A stretch of 50,105 bases of DNA from Burkholderia sp. IMCC1007 (GCF_027257875.1 NZ_JAPVQY010000059.1:1-50105); one strand, 5' to 3'. Positions 7,409 to 16,815 are shown, counted from the stretch's first letter. Translations and numbers: made by a program. The notes: generated from the letters alone by a model not told the origin.

Positions 7409-8806
7409 ATGAATGCGCCCCTCGATACCGCCATCGCCGTCGACGTCTACCGCCAGCGCCGTGAACGCGTGCTTGCCGCACTGCGTGCCGCGGGCGGCGG
7501 CGTCGCCATCGTCCCCACCGCGCCGGAAATGCTGCGCAACCGCGATACGGCATTCCCATACAGGTTCGACAGCTACTTCCATTACCTGACAGGATTCACC
7601 GAGCCCGATGCCGTGCTCGTGCTGAACGCGGCCGCGCCGCACGGCGCGCCGGAGTCGATCCTGTTCTGCCGGGCGAAGAATGTCGACCGCGAGATCTGGG
7701 AAGGCTTCCACTACGGGCCCGAAGCCGCGCGCGACGCGTTCGGCTTCGATGCGGCCTTCGCGACCGACGTGATCGACACCGAAATGCCGCGCCTGCTCGC
7801 CGATGCGGGCACCGTGCACTACCGGTTCGGCGCGTCGGCCGACTTCGAGCGCCAGCTCGCCGGCTGGATCGACACGGTACGCGCACAGGCCCGCACGGGC
7901 GTCGCAGCGCCGGACGCCCTGCTCGACCTCACGCCCGTGCTCGACGACATGCGGCTCATGAAGGACGAGCACGAGCTCGCGATCATGATGCGCGCCGCGC
8001 ATATTTCGGCGCTCGCGCATCGCCGCGCGATGCAGGCGTGCCGCCCGGGGATCCGCGAATACGAACTCGAGGCCGAGCTGCTGTATACGTTCCGCAAGCA
8101 TGGCGCGCAGGCGCCCGCGTACGGCTCGATCGTCGCGGCCGGCGCGAACGCGTGCGTGCTGCACTACCCGGCCGGCAACGCGGCCGCGCGGGACGGCGAC
8201 CTGATCCTGATCGACGCCGCGTGCGAGCTCGACGGCTACGCGTCGGACATCACGCGCACGTTCCCGGCCAACGGGCGCTTCTCGCCGGCGCAGCGCACGC
8301 TGTACGACATCGTGCTCGCCGCGCAGCAGGCCGCGATCGACGCGACGCGCGCGGGCGTGCCGTTCGAGGCGCCGCACGACGCGGCCGTGCGCGTGCTGGC
8401 CCAGGGGCTGCTCGACACCGGCATCATTCCGAAAACGCGCTTCTCGAGCGTCGACGACGTGATCGCGGAGCGCGCATACGCGCGCTTCTACATGCACCGC
8501 ACCGGCCACTGGCTCGGCATGGACGTGCACGATTGCGGCGACTACCGCGAGCGGCTCGCCGCGCGCGATGCGAACGGCGCGCTGCCGTGGCGCACGCTGA
8601 AGCCCGGCATGACGCTCACCGTCGAGCCGGGCCTGTATGTGCGCGCGGCCGACGACGTGCCGTCCGAATACTGGAACATCGGCATCCGCATCGAGGACGA
8701 TGCGATCGTGCGCGAGCACGGCTGCGAGCTGATCACGCGCGACGTGCCGGTTGCGGCGGCCGACATCGAGGCGCTGATGCGCGCGGGCGCGGCGCACCGC
8801 GCATGA
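7409..8806 (+). CDS. pepP: Xaa-Pro aminopeptidase (M24B)
   Basis: 465 residues, near the usual 440-460. It removes N-terminal residues before proline in the cytosol, using two metal ions. The N-terminal aminopeptidase P domain (RRERVLAAL, FPYRFDSYFHYLTGF) is followed by the pita-bread domain: metal ligands are the two Asp in LIDAACELDGYASDITRTF, the His in HRTGHWLGMDVHD, and the Glu in TVEPGLYV and GIRIEDD. All are present. It is followed 79 bases later by ubiH; pepP-ubiH is a common operon in proteobacteria. A -10 box abuts the start codon. Confidence 0.96.
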   Translation: MNAPLDTAIAVDVYRQRRERVLAALRAAGGGVAIVPTAPEMLRNRDTAFPYRFDSYFHYLTGFTEPDAVLVLNAAAPHGAPESILFCRAKNVDREIWEGFHYGPEAARDAFGFDAAFATDVIDTEMPRLLADAGTVHYRFGASADFERQLAGWIDTVRAQARTGVAAPDALLDLTPVLDDMRLMKDEHELAIMMRAAHISALAHRRAMQACRPGIREYELEAELLYTFRKHGAQAPAYGSIVAAGANACVLHYPAGNAAARDGDLILIDAACELDGYASDITRTFPANGRFSPAQRTLYDIVLAAQQAAIDATRAGVPFEAPHDAAVRVLAQGLLDTGIIPKTRFSSVDDVIAERAYARFYMHRTGHWLGMDVHDCGDYRERLAARDANGALPWRTLKPGMTLTVEPGLYVRAADDVPSEYWNIGIRIEDDAIVREHGCELITRDVPVAAADIEALMRAGAAHRA

Positions 8807-8885
8807 GCCGACCGCCGCGCCTTCGTCGACCGGCAGCGGGCCGCCGCCTGCTGCCGTTGATCGTTACCCCGTTTCACGAACATTG

Positions 8886-10073
8886 ATGACGACCGCCTCC
8901 TCCCCGGCCAAGCCGGACTACGACCTCGCCATCGTCGGCGCGGGCCCTGTCGGGCTCGCGCTCGCCGGCTGGCTCGCGCGGCGCAGCGCGACGCAGCATG
9001 CATCGATCGCGCTGATCGATGCGCGCGAACCGGCCGCGAACGCGAACGATCCGCGCGCGATCGCCGTGTCGCACGGCAGCCGCGTGCTGCTCGACACGCT
9101 CGCGTGGCCGGGCGACGCGACGCCGATCGAACACATCCACGTTTCGCAGCGCGGCCATTTCGGCCGCACGCTGATCGACCGCGACGAGCACGACCTAGCG
9201 GCGCTGGGTTACGTCGTGCGCTACGGCTCGATCGTGCAGGCGCTCGCGAGCGCGGTGCGCGGCACGCGCGTCGACTGGCTCACGTCGACCACCGCGCGCA
9301 CGCCGCAGCAGGACGCCGACGGCGTCACGCTGACGCTCGACGGCCCGCAGGGCGAGCGCCCGCTGCGCGCGCGCATCGTCATCAACGCCGAAGGCGGGCT
9401 GTTCCACGAACAGCGGGCCGATACCGGCAAACACCGGCGCGACTACGGACAGACTGCGATCGTCGGCACGGTCACGGTCTCTGCACCGCGCCCGCACGTC
9501 GCGTGGGAACGCTTCACGCACGAAGGCCCGCTTGCGCTGCTGCCGCTCGGCGGCCTGCGTCAGGCCGAGTACTCGCTCGTGTGGTGCTGCACGCCCGATG
9601 AAGCCGCTCGCCGCGCCGCGCTGCCCGACGACGCGTTCCTGCGCGAACTCGGCGCCGCATTCGGCGAGCGCATGGGCCAGTTCGTCGCGATCGCGGGGCG
9701 CGCGTCGTTCCCGCTCGGGTTGAATGCCGCGCAAACGCTCGTCAGCGGACGCATCGCGATCGTCGGCAACGCCGCGCAAACGCTGCATCCGGTCGCGGGC
9801 CAGGGGCTCAACCTCGGGTTGCGCGATGCGCATACGCTCGTCGATGCACTGTCCGCGCAAGGCTTCGAAGCGATGGCACTCGCCACGTTCAACGCGCGCC
9901 GCGCGCTGGACCGGCGCTTCACGATCGGCGCGACCGACACGCTCGCGCGCCTGTTCACGGTCGATGCCGGCCCCCTTCCGCTGCTGCGCGGCGCGGCGCT
10001 CACCGCGCTCGAATTCGTGCCGCCGCTCAAGCGGGCGATCGCGCGCCAGATGATGTTCGGCCAGCGCAACTGA
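8886..10073 (+). CDS. ubiH: FAD-dependent monooxygenase of ubiquinone biosynthesis (UbiH/VisC family)
   Basis: 395 residues. The Rossmann motif AIVGAGPVGLALAGWLAR is at residues 15-32, the second FAD motif (GRIAIVGNAAQTLHPVAGQG, then LNLGLRDA) near 295-322. The family hydroxylates the ubiquinone ring at the inner membrane under aerobic conditions. Position behind pepP supports UbiH rather than UbiF or UbiI, though the exact ring carbon cannot be assigned from sequence alone. ATG 8886 follows an in-frame TTG at 8883; the ATG is the more likely start. Confidence 0.9.
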   Translation: MTTASSPAKPDYDLAIVGAGPVGLALAGWLARRSATQHASIALIDAREPAANANDPRAIAVSHGSRVLLDTLAWPGDATPIEHIHVSQRGHFGRTLIDRDEHDLAALGYVVRYGSIVQALASAVRGTRVDWLTSTTARTPQQDADGVTLTLDGPQGERPLRARIVINAEGGLFHEQRADTGKHRRDYGQTAIVGTVTVSAPRPHVAWERFTHEGPLALLPLGGLRQAEYSLVWCCTPDEAARRAALPDDAFLRELGAAFGERMGQFVAIAGRASFPLGLNAAQTLVSGRIAIVGNAAQTLHPVAGQGLNLGLRDAHTLVDALSAQGFEAMALATFNARRALDRRFTIGATDTLARLFTVDAGPLPLLRGAALTALEFVPPLKRAIARQMMFGQRN

Positions 10074-10149
10074 CGCGCGCGCTGCGCCGCGCATTGCGCG
10101 CGGCCGGGCCACTCAAACCGGGTCAAATCGGCGGGGCATGGGAATACGG

Positions 10150-10155
10150 TAAAAT
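10150..10155 (+). promoter_or_regulatory. -10 box TAAAAT, candidate dusB-fis promoter
   Basis: TAAAAT with a predicted start near 10162 gives a leader of about 57 bases for dusB. It lies in the 145-base gap after ubiH. The -35 box is poor. Confidence 0.45.
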
Positions 10156-10218
10156 GCGCGTTTTCCCTCCGCCCTTTTTGGCCCGCGACGCCCCGCGCTC
10201 GCGGGCGGTGCCATTGCG

Positions 10219-11286
10219 ATGCCCGTTATCGGCTCTCACGTATTGCGTAACAACCTGTTCGTTGCCCCGATGGCCGGCGTGACGGATCGTCCGTTCCGCC
10301 AGCTGTGCAAACGGCTGGGCGCCGGGTACGCCGTGTCCGAGATGGTCGCGTCCAACGCGCAGCTGTGGAAGAGCGCGAAGACGATGCGGCGCGCGAACCA
10401 CGAAGGCGAAGTCGAGCCGATCGCGGTGCAGATCGCGGGCGCCGATCCGGCGATGATGGCCGAAGCGGCCCGCTACAACGTCGACAACGGCGCGCAGATC
10501 ATCGACATCAACATGGGCTGCCCGGCGAAGAAGGTCTGCAACGTCGCGGCCGGCTCCGCGCTGCTGCAGAACGAGCCGCTCGTGCAGCGGATCGTCGAGG
10601 CCGTCGTCGCGGCGGTCGGCACCGGGCCCGACGCGGTGCCCGTCACGCTGAAGATCCGCACCGGCTGGGACCGCGAGCACAAGAACGCGATCACGGTCGC
10701 GCGCCTGGCCGAAGCGGCCGGCATCTCGATGCTCACCGTGCATGGCCGCACACGCGCCGACCTCTACCGCGGCGACGCCGAGTACGACACGATCGCGGCC
10801 GTGAAGGCGGCGGTGCGCATTCCGGTCGTCGCGAACGGCGACATCACGTCGCCGGCGAAAGCGAAGGCCGTGCTCGACGCAACCGGCGCCGACGCGCTGA
10901 TGATCGGTCGTGCCGCGCAAGGTCGGCCGTGGCTGTTCCGTGAAATCGATCATTTCCTGCAAGCCGGCGACTTGCTGCCGCCGCCGCGGATCGACGAGAT
11001 CCAGCACGTGATGAACGAACACCTGGAAGACCACTACGCGTTCTACGGCGAATTCACCGGAGTCCGTACTGCGCGCAAGCACATCGGCTGGTACACTCGC
11101 GGCCTTTCCGGTGCCAATGCGTTCCGGCACCGAATGAACACGCTCGATTCCACTCGCGAGCAGCTCGCCGCCGTCAATGCATTCTTCGAGGCGCAAAAGG
11201 CGCTGTCGGACCACCTCGTCTACGTCGATGACGAAGAGGACAACGGCCAGGGCGAGTCGGACGACCATAACCAGTTAGCAGCATGA
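10219..11286 (+). CDS. dusB: tRNA-dihydrouridine synthase B
   Basis: 355 residues, slightly longer than E. coli DusB. It reduces uridines in the D-loop of tRNA with FMN and NADPH. The TIM-barrel begins with VAPMAGVTDRPFR (FMN contact); the active-site cysteine is in NMGCPAKKVCN, and the FMN phosphate loop is ALMIGRAAQGRPWLF. The stop overlaps the fis start (ATGA 11283-11286). dusB-fis is the classical operon, in which dusB sequence helps fis translation in enterobacteria. Confidence 0.96.
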   Translation: MPVIGSHVLRNNLFVAPMAGVTDRPFRQLCKRLGAGYAVSEMVASNAQLWKSAKTMRRANHEGEVEPIAVQIAGADPAMMAEAARYNVDNGAQIIDINMGCPAKKVCNVAAGSALLQNEPLVQRIVEAVVAAVGTGPDAVPVTLKIRTGWDREHKNAITVARLAEAAGISMLTVHGRTRADLYRGDAEYDTIAAVKAAVRIPVVANGDITSPAKAKAVLDATGADALMIGRAAQGRPWLFREIDHFLQAGDLLPPPRIDEIQHVMNEHLEDHYAFYGEFTGVRTARKHIGWYTRGLSGANAFRHRMNTLDSTREQLAAVNAFFEAQKALSDHLVYVDDEEDNGQGESDDHNQLAA

Positions 11287-11516
11287 GCAAGCACAACATC
11301 GAACAATGTGTCCGCGAGAGCCTGGACGTGTATTTCCGGGATCTAGACGGCTCCAATCCGCACGACGTCTATGAAATGGTGATGTCCTGCGTCGAAAAGC
11401 CGATGCTCGAGGTCGTGCTCGTACAGGCCGGCGGCAACCAGTCGCTCGCCGCCGAGTACCTCGGCATCAATCGCAATACGCTGCGCAAGAAGCTGCAGCA
11501 GCACGGCCTGCTGTAG
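11283..11516 (+). CDS. fis: DNA-binding protein Fis
   Basis: 77 residues, the short beta-proteobacterial form (E. coli Fis has 98); the N-terminal beta-hairpin arms are reduced. The C-terminal helix-turn-helix is clear: GGNQSLAAEYLGINRNTLRK, then KLQQHGLL. Fis is a nucleoid protein that bends DNA, activates stable-RNA promoters and aids recombination. It is coupled to dusB and lies 44 bases before purH, so all three may be cotranscribed. Confidence 0.95.
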   Translation: MSKHNIEQCVRESLDVYFRDLDGSNPHDVYEMVMSCVEKPMLEVVLVQAGGNQSLAAEYLGINRNTLRKKLQQHGLL

Positions 11517-11560
11517 GCGGCCGTCCCGTCCCCGTTTCCCTGGCTATTGGTGGTTCCATC

Positions 11561-13126
11561 ATGATCAAGCAAGCGCTCATTTCCGTTTCCGACAAGACCG
11601 GCATCGTCGACTTCGCGAAGTCGCTGTCCGACCTCGGCGTCAAGCTGCTGTCGACGGGCGGCACCGCGAAACTCCTCGCCGACGCAGGTCTGCCCGTGAC
11701 CGAAGTGGCTGACTACACGGGCTTCCCGGAAATGCTCGATGGGCGCGTGAAGACGCTGCACCCGAAGGTGCACGGCGGCATCCTCGCCCGCCGCGACCTG
11801 CCCGAGCACATGCAGGCGCTGGAGCAGCACGGCATCCCGACGATCGACCTGCTGGTCGTGAACCTGTATCCGTTCGTCGCGACGATCGCGAAGGACGACT
11901 GCACGCTCGCCGACGCGATCGAGAACATCGACATCGGCGGCCCGACGATGCTGCGCTCGGCCGCGAAGAACCACCGCGACGTGACGGTCGTGGTCGACCC
12001 GGCCGACTACGCAGTCGTGCTCGACGAGATGAAGGCGAACGGCAATGCGATCGGCTACGCGACCAACTTCCGTCTCGCGACGAAGGTGTTCGCGCACACC
12101 GCGCAATACGACGGCGCGATCACGAACTACCTGACGAGCCTGACCGACGAACTGCAGCACGCATCGCGCAGCACGTATCCGGCCACGCTGAACCTGGCGT
12201 TCGGCAAGGTGCAGGACCTGCGCTACGGCGAGAACCCGCACCAGAGCGCCGCGTTCTACCGCGACCTCGCGACGCCGGCCGGCGCGCTGGCGAACTACCG
12301 CCAGCTGCAGGGCAAGGAACTGTCGTACAACAACATCGCCGATTCGGACGCCGCGTGGGAATGCGTGAAGACGTTCGACGCGCCGGCCTGCGTGATCATC
12401 AAGCATGCGAACCCGTGCGGCGTCGCGGTCGGCAACGACTCGGCCGATGCATACGCGAAGGCCTTCCAGACCGATCCGACCTCCGCGTTCGGCGGCATCA
12501 TCGCGTTCAACCGCGAAGTCGACGAAGCGGCTGCGCAAGCGGTGGCGAAGCAGTTCGTCGAAGTGCTGATCGCACCGTCGTTCTCCGACGCCGCGAAGCA
12601 GGTGTTCGCCGCGAAGCAGAACGTGCGCCTGCTCGAGATCGCACTGGGCGAAGGCCATAACGCATTCGACCTGAAACGCGTCGGTGGCGGCCTGCTCGTG
12701 CAATCGCTCGATTCGCGCAACGTGCAGCCGAGCGAGCTGCGCGTCGTCACGAAGCGCCAGCCGACCACGAAGGAAATGGACGACCTGCTGTTCGCCTGGC
12801 GCGTCGCGAAGTACGTGAAGTCGAACGCGATCGTGTTCTGCGGCAACGGCATGACGCTCGGCGTTGGTGCCGGCCAGATGAGCCGCGTCGATTCCGCGCG
12901 CATCGCGAGCATCAAGGCGCAGAACGCGGGCCTCACGCTGGCGGGTTCGGCCGTCGCGTCGGATGCGTTCTTCCCGTTCCGCGACGGTCTCGACGTCGTC
13001 GTGGCGGCAGGCGCGACCTGCGTGATCCAGCCGGGCGGCTCGATGCGCGACGACGAAGTGATCGCGGCGGCCGACGAGCACGGCATCGCGATGGTCCTGA
13101 CGGGCGTGCGCCACTTCCGTCACTGA
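11561..13126 (+). CDS. purH: Bifunctional AICAR transformylase / IMP cyclohydrolase
   Basis: 521 residues, the family's normal length. The N-terminal MGS-like cyclohydrolase domain (KQALISVSDKTGIVDFAKSL; STGGTAKLL; VKTLHPKVHGG) and the C-terminal formyltransferase domain with LRYGENPHQ, the catalytic Lys-His of IIKHANPCG and GGSMRDDEVI are complete. It carries out the last two steps of IMP synthesis from AICAR and 10-formyl-THF. Cytosolic. Followed by a strong terminator. Confidence 0.97.
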   Translation: MIKQALISVSDKTGIVDFAKSLSDLGVKLLSTGGTAKLLADAGLPVTEVADYTGFPEMLDGRVKTLHPKVHGGILARRDLPEHMQALEQHGIPTIDLLVVNLYPFVATIAKDDCTLADAIENIDIGGPTMLRSAAKNHRDVTVVVDPADYAVVLDEMKANGNAIGYATNFRLATKVFAHTAQYDGAITNYLTSLTDELQHASRSTYPATLNLAFGKVQDLRYGENPHQSAAFYRDLATPAGALANYRQLQGKELSYNNIADSDAAWECVKTFDAPACVIIKHANPCGVAVGNDSADAYAKAFQTDPTSAFGGIIAFNREVDEAAAQAVAKQFVEVLIAPSFSDAAKQVFAAKQNVRLLEIALGEGHNAFDLKRVGGGLLVQSLDSRNVQPSELRVVTKRQPTTKEMDDLLFAWRVAKYVKSNAIVFCGNGMTLGVGAGQMSRVDSARIASIKAQNAGLTLAGSAVASDAFFPFRDGLDVVVAAGATCVIQPGGSMRDDEVIAAADEHGIAMVLTGVRHFRH

Positions 13127-13160
13127 TCGCAGCATGCGGCCCGCGCGGCCGCTGCACGAC

Positions 13161-13192
13161 AACCCGGCGGCATCGCACCCGCCGGGTTTTTT
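13161..13192 (+). terminator. Rho-independent terminator after purH
   Basis: Arms AACCCGGCGG and CCGCCGGGTT, eight-base loop, then a run of T. It ends the dusB-fis-purH unit. Confidence 0.9.
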
Positions 13193-13280
13193 ATTGCGCG
13201 GCGCCCGCGCGCGCGGCCGCGCGGCCGGTGCGCCGCACCATTCGTTGTAGTATCGCTGCATCAGGTTTTTGTCCTCACTC

Positions 13281-13823
13281 ATGCGAATTCTCGGCATCGA
13301 CCCTGGCCTGCGCGTCACCGGCTTCGGCGTCATCGACGTCAGCGGCCACCGGCTCGCCTACGTCGCCAGCGGCGTGATCCGCACACCGACGGCCGATCTG
13401 GCCACCCGGCTCGGCACGATCTTCCAGGGCGTATCGACGCTCGTGCGCGAACACGCGCCCGACCAGGCCGCGATCGAACAGGTGTTCGTCAACGTGAACC
13501 CGCAGTCGACGCTGCTGCTCGGGCAGGCGCGCGGCGCCGCGATCTGCGGGCTCGTCGCGGGCGGCCTGCCGGTTGCCGAATACACGGCGCTGCAGTTGAA
13601 GCAGGCCGTCGTCGGCTACGGCCGCGCGACCAAGTCGCAGATGCAGGAGATGGTCACGCGGCTGCTCAACCTGTCCGGCCAGCCCGGCAGCGACGCGGCC
13701 GACGCGCTCGGCATGGCGATCTGCCACGCGCACAGCGGCAACACGCTCGGCACGATCAGCGGCCTCGCGCCGGCGCTCGCGAAGAAAGGGCTGCGCGTGC
13801 GGCGCGGACGGCTCGTCGGCTGA
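13281..13823 (+). CDS. ruvC: Holliday junction resolvase RuvC
   Basis: 180 residues from ATG 13281 (a TTG at 13269 is in frame but would add residues before the conserved MRILGIDPG). RuvC dimers cut Holliday junctions moved by RuvAB. The RNase H-fold acidic residues are Asp7 (GIDPG), Glu in AAIEQVFVN, and the pair in SDAADALGMAICHAH. A -10-like TAGTAT lies about 30 bases upstream. It is followed by ruvA after 205 bases, a wide gap for a ruv operon. Confidence 0.96.
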   Translation: MRILGIDPGLRVTGFGVIDVSGHRLAYVASGVIRTPTADLATRLGTIFQGVSTLVREHAPDQAAIEQVFVNVNPQSTLLLGQARGAAICGLVAGGLPVAEYTALQLKQAVVGYGRATKSQMQEMVTRLLNLSGQPGSDAADALGMAICHAHSGNTLGTISGLAPALAKKGLRVRRGRLVG

Positions 13824-13993
13824 CGCCCACGCACGCACTCGCCCCATGCGACGCGCGGTGGTTCGCGCAGGACGGGCACCCGCCCTGGCCGCCCTGCGTG
13901 CCCGCACCGCGGTCGGCTCGCAGCCCGCGCATCCACCGTCGCTCGGCACGGCGGCCTGACGGCCAATCCATCGGCATCGCGCCGCACCTGCGC

Positions 13994-13999
13994 TACACT
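13994..13999 (+). promoter_or_regulatory. -10 box TACACT, candidate ruvA promoter
   Basis: Within the 205-base ruvC-ruvA gap; the predicted transcript would start near 14006 with a leader of about 23 bases that includes TCCTCC rather than a good Shine-Dalgarno site. No other feature is seen in the gap. Confidence 0.4.
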
Positions 14000-14028
14000 C
14001 GCGCTTTCCTCCTCGCATCCCGCCATCC

Positions 14029-14610
14029 ATGATCGGTCGCATCGCCGGCATCCTGCTCGAAAAGAATCCGCCTCACCTGCTCGTCGACTGCAACGGCGTC
14101 GGCTACGAAATCGACGTGCCGATGAGCACCTTCTACAACCTGCCGCAAACGGGTGAACGCGTCGTGCTGCTCACGCAGCAGATCGTGCGCGAGGACGCGC
14201 ACCTGCTGTACGGCTTCCTGACGCCGCAGGAGCGCACGACCTTCCGCGAACTGCTGAAGATCACCGGCATCGGCGCACGCATGGCGCTCGCCGTGCTGTC
14301 GGGCATGAGCGTGCAGGAGCTCGCCCAGGCCGTGACGATGCAGGACGCCGCGCGCCTCACGCGCCTGCCCGGCATCGGCAAGAAGACCGCCGAGCGCCTG
14401 CTGCTCGAGCTGAAGGGCAAGCTCGGCGCGGACCTCGGTGCGCTTGCCGGCGCCGCGTCGCCGTCCGACCATGCCACCGACATCCTCAACGCGTTGCTCG
14501 CGCTCGGCTATTCCGAGAAGGAAGGCCTTGCCGCGATCAAGAACGTGCCGGCCGGCACCGGTGTTTCCGAAGGCATCAAGCTCGCGCTCAAGGCGCTGTC
14601 GAAGGCGTAA
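14029..14610 (+). CDS. ruvA: Holliday junction branch migration protein RuvA
   Basis: 193 residues. RuvA tetramers hold the four-way junction and load RuvB. Domain I (MIGRIAGILLEKNPPHLLVD) is an OB fold; two helix-hairpin-helix motifs follow in domain II (LLKITGIGARMALAVLSGM and LTRLPGIGKKTAERLLLEL); domain III, which contacts RuvB, is at the C-terminus (ALGYSEKEGLAAIKNV). Nothing unusual is seen. Confidence 0.97.
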   Translation: MIGRIAGILLEKNPPHLLVDCNGVGYEIDVPMSTFYNLPQTGERVVLLTQQIVREDAHLLYGFLTPQERTTFRELLKITGIGARMALAVLSGMSVQELAQAVTMQDAARLTRLPGIGKKTAERLLLELKGKLGADLGALAGAASPSDHATDILNALLALGYSEKEGLAAIKNVPAGTGVSEGIKLALKALSKA

Positions 14611-14718
14611 CGGCGGCCCGGGCAGGCTCCGCAACGGGCTGTCGGAGCCAGTGTCGCGCCGCCGTGCGGCGCGCGCCAGTCGGCCGTTCGGCCAGTTCGG
14701 CCGCGTGACGGTGCGCGG

Positions 14719-14724
14719 TACAAT
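14719..14724 (+). promoter_or_regulatory. -10 box TACAAT six bases before ruvB start (leaderless candidate)
   Basis: TACAAT, six bases, ATG 14731. Spacing is the same as at pepP. A normal start point would fall on the A of the ATG. There is no Shine-Dalgarno sequence. ruvB thus appears to have its own promoter, 120 bases after ruvA. Confidence 0.55.
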
Positions 14725-14730
14725 GGCCGC

Positions 14731-15798
14731 ATGATTGAAACCGACAAACTCGCCACCGAGCGGATCATCGCCGCCACGCCCGCCTCGTCGCACGAGGAGG
14801 TGTTCGAACGCGCGCTGCGGCCGCGCCAGCTCGACGACTACGTCGGCCAGGAAAAGGTGCGCGGCCAGCTCGAGATCTTCATCGAAGCCGCGAAGCGCCG
14901 TTCCGAGCCGCTCGATCACGTGCTGCTGTTCGGGCCGCCGGGCCTCGGCAAGACCACGCTCGCGCACATCATCGCGCGCGAGATGGGCGTCAACCTGCGC
15001 CAGACGTCGGGCCCCGTGCTCGAGCGCGCGGGCGATCTCGCCGCGCTGCTGACCAACCTCGAAGCGAACGACGTGCTGTTCATCGACGAAATCCACCGGC
15101 TGTCGCCGGTCGTCGAGGAAATCCTGTATCCGGCGCTCGAGGATTACCAGATCGACATCATGATCGGCGAAGGGCCGGCCGCGCGCAGCGTGAAGCTCGA
15201 CCTGCAGCCGTTCACGCTCGTCGGCGCGACCACGCGCGCGGGGATGCTGACCAACCCGCTGCGCGATCGCTTCGGGATCGTCGCGCGCCTCGAGTTCTAC
15301 AATGCCGAGCAACTGTCGCGCATCGTGCGGCGCTCGGCGTCGCTGTTGAACGCGCAGATCGATCCGAACGGCGCGCTGGAGATCGCAAAGCGCTCGCGCG
15401 GCACGCCGCGGATCGCGAACCGGCTGCTGCGCCGCGTGCGCGACTATGCGGAAGTGAAGGCCGACGGCCAGATCACGGCCGCCGTCGCCGACGCCGCGCT
15501 CGCGATGCTCGACGTCGATCCGGTCGGCTTCGACCTGATGGACCGCAAGCTGCTCGAAGCGATCCTGCACAAGTTCGACGGCGGCCCGGTCGGCATCGAC
15601 AACCTCGCGGCCGCCATCGGCGAAGAGCGCGACACGATCGAAGACGTGCTCGAGCCGTACCTGATCCAGCAGGGGTTCCTGCAGCGCACGCCGCGCGGGC
15701 GCGTCGCGACGCTGCTCACCTACCGCCACTTCGGGCTTGCCGCGCCCGACGCCGGCAACACCGAACGCGGGACGTCGGACACGCCCGCCGGCGAGTAA
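14731..15798 (+). CDS. ruvB: Holliday junction branch migration DNA helicase RuvB
   Basis: 355 residues. AAA+ motor that drives branch migration with RuvA. Walker A GPPGLGKT is near residues 68-75, Walker B LFIDEIHRL near 117-125, sensor 1 in LVGATTRAG, and the arginine-finger region in LRDRFGIVAR; the winged-helix DNA-binding domain (FLQRTPRGRVAT) is at the end. The family is certain. The last 20 residues are a variable tail. Confidence 0.98.
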   Translation: MIETDKLATERIIAATPASSHEEVFERALRPRQLDDYVGQEKVRGQLEIFIEAAKRRSEPLDHVLLFGPPGLGKTTLAHIIAREMGVNLRQTSGPVLERAGDLAALLTNLEANDVLFIDEIHRLSPVVEEILYPALEDYQIDIMIGEGPAARSVKLDLQPFTLVGATTRAGMLTNPLRDRFGIVARLEFYNAEQLSRIVRRSASLLNAQIDPNGALEIAKRSRGTPRIANRLLRRVRDYAEVKADGQITAAVADAALAMLDVDPVGFDLMDRKLLEAILHKFDGGPVGIDNLAAAIGEERDTIEDVLEPYLIQQGFLQRTPRGRVATLLTYRHFGLAAPDAGNTERGTSDTPAGE

Positions 15799-15820
15799 CC
15801 GGCCGCACCACCGCTCAGCC

Positions 15821-16774
15821 ATGACCACGCCGCCCAGCCATCACCCCGCCGCGCCCGCTCCGGGCCCGCGCTGGGCCGAGCCCATCCGCAAGCGGCTCGT
15901 CGCCGGCGTCACGCATCTGACGGTGGGCGGCGGCGGCCCGTCGATCGATCTGTCGTCACCGCCCGGAGACCCGGGGCTGTTCGGCCCTGAAGCCGTCTGC
16001 TGGCGCGTGCATGCCGATTTCACGTCGATGATGACGGGCGGCATCGCCGCGCTGCTGCTGCAGGCGCTTCACCCGCTCGCGCTCGCGGGCGTCTGGGATC
16101 ATTCGTCGTTCCGTACCGACATCCTCGGCCGCTTGCGGCGCACCGCCACGTTCATCACGGGAACGACGTTCGGCAGCCGCGCCGACGCGCTCGCGCTGAT
16201 CGCGCGCGTGAAGGCGATCCACGCGCACATATCGGGCAGCGCGCCGGACGGCCGGCCATACCGCGCCGACGATCCAGCATTGCTCACCTGGGTGCATGTC
16301 GCGGAAGTGTCGAGCTTCCTCGCCGCGCATCTGCGTTACGTGAATCCCGCGCTGTCGGGCGAACTGCAGGACCGTTATTACGCGGAGACGGCGCTGATCG
16401 CCGAACTGCTCGGCGCCCACGAGGTTCCCCGCTCGCGCGCCGAGGTAGCGGCCTATTTCGCGCGCATGCGGCCCGAGCTCGAAGCGGGGCCGCGTACCTT
16501 CGACGTGATGTCGATCCTGCTGAATGTACCGGTCGCAAAACCCGCGCTGCGGCCCGCCGCGTCGCTGGTGATGCATGCCGGCATCGACCTGCTGCCGCCA
16601 TGGGCGCAGCGCATGCTCCGTGTATCGACGTTTGCGCCGTTGCGGCGCGCGGTGGTCCGGCCCGGCATACGCGCCGTCGCGCCCGTGCTGCGCTGGGCGC
16701 TCGTCAACGGCGCGTCGAAGCGTGCGCGCCGCCGTGCGGCGGCCACCCCGCCCGACGGCACGCCGCCAGCCTGA
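15821..16774 (+). CDS. DUF2236 / MpaB-like oxygenase family protein
   Basis: 317 residues. The DUF2236 core runs from about residue 45 to 260: FGPEAVCWRVHADFTSMMTG, LLLQALHPLALAGVWDHS, the TFGSRADALALIARVKAIH segment and TWVHVAEVSSF. The conserved histidines match the haem-binding region of latex-clearing proteins and MpaB-type oxygenases. No signal peptide is seen. Substrate unknown. It begins 22 bases after the ruvB stop and may be read from the ruvB promoter. Confidence 0.82.
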   Translation: MTTPPSHHPAAPAPGPRWAEPIRKRLVAGVTHLTVGGGGPSIDLSSPPGDPGLFGPEAVCWRVHADFTSMMTGGIAALLLQALHPLALAGVWDHSSFRTDILGRLRRTATFITGTTFGSRADALALIARVKAIHAHISGSAPDGRPYRADDPALLTWVHVAEVSSFLAAHLRYVNPALSGELQDRYYAETALIAELLGAHEVPRSRAEVAAYFARMRPELEAGPRTFDVMSILLNVPVAKPALRPAASLVMHAGIDLLPPWAQRMLRVSTFAPLRRAVVRPGIRAVAPVLRWALVNGASKRARRRAAATPPDGTPPA

Positions 16775-16815
16775 CGATCCGCTTCTTTCTATCGGGCACC
16801 GCCCTCGGACGCGCC

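Noticed and set aside
10219..16774. dusB-fis-purH-ruvCAB as an unusual island
   Set aside because: All are core genes in an order known in related bacteria, with uniform composition; nothing foreign is seen.
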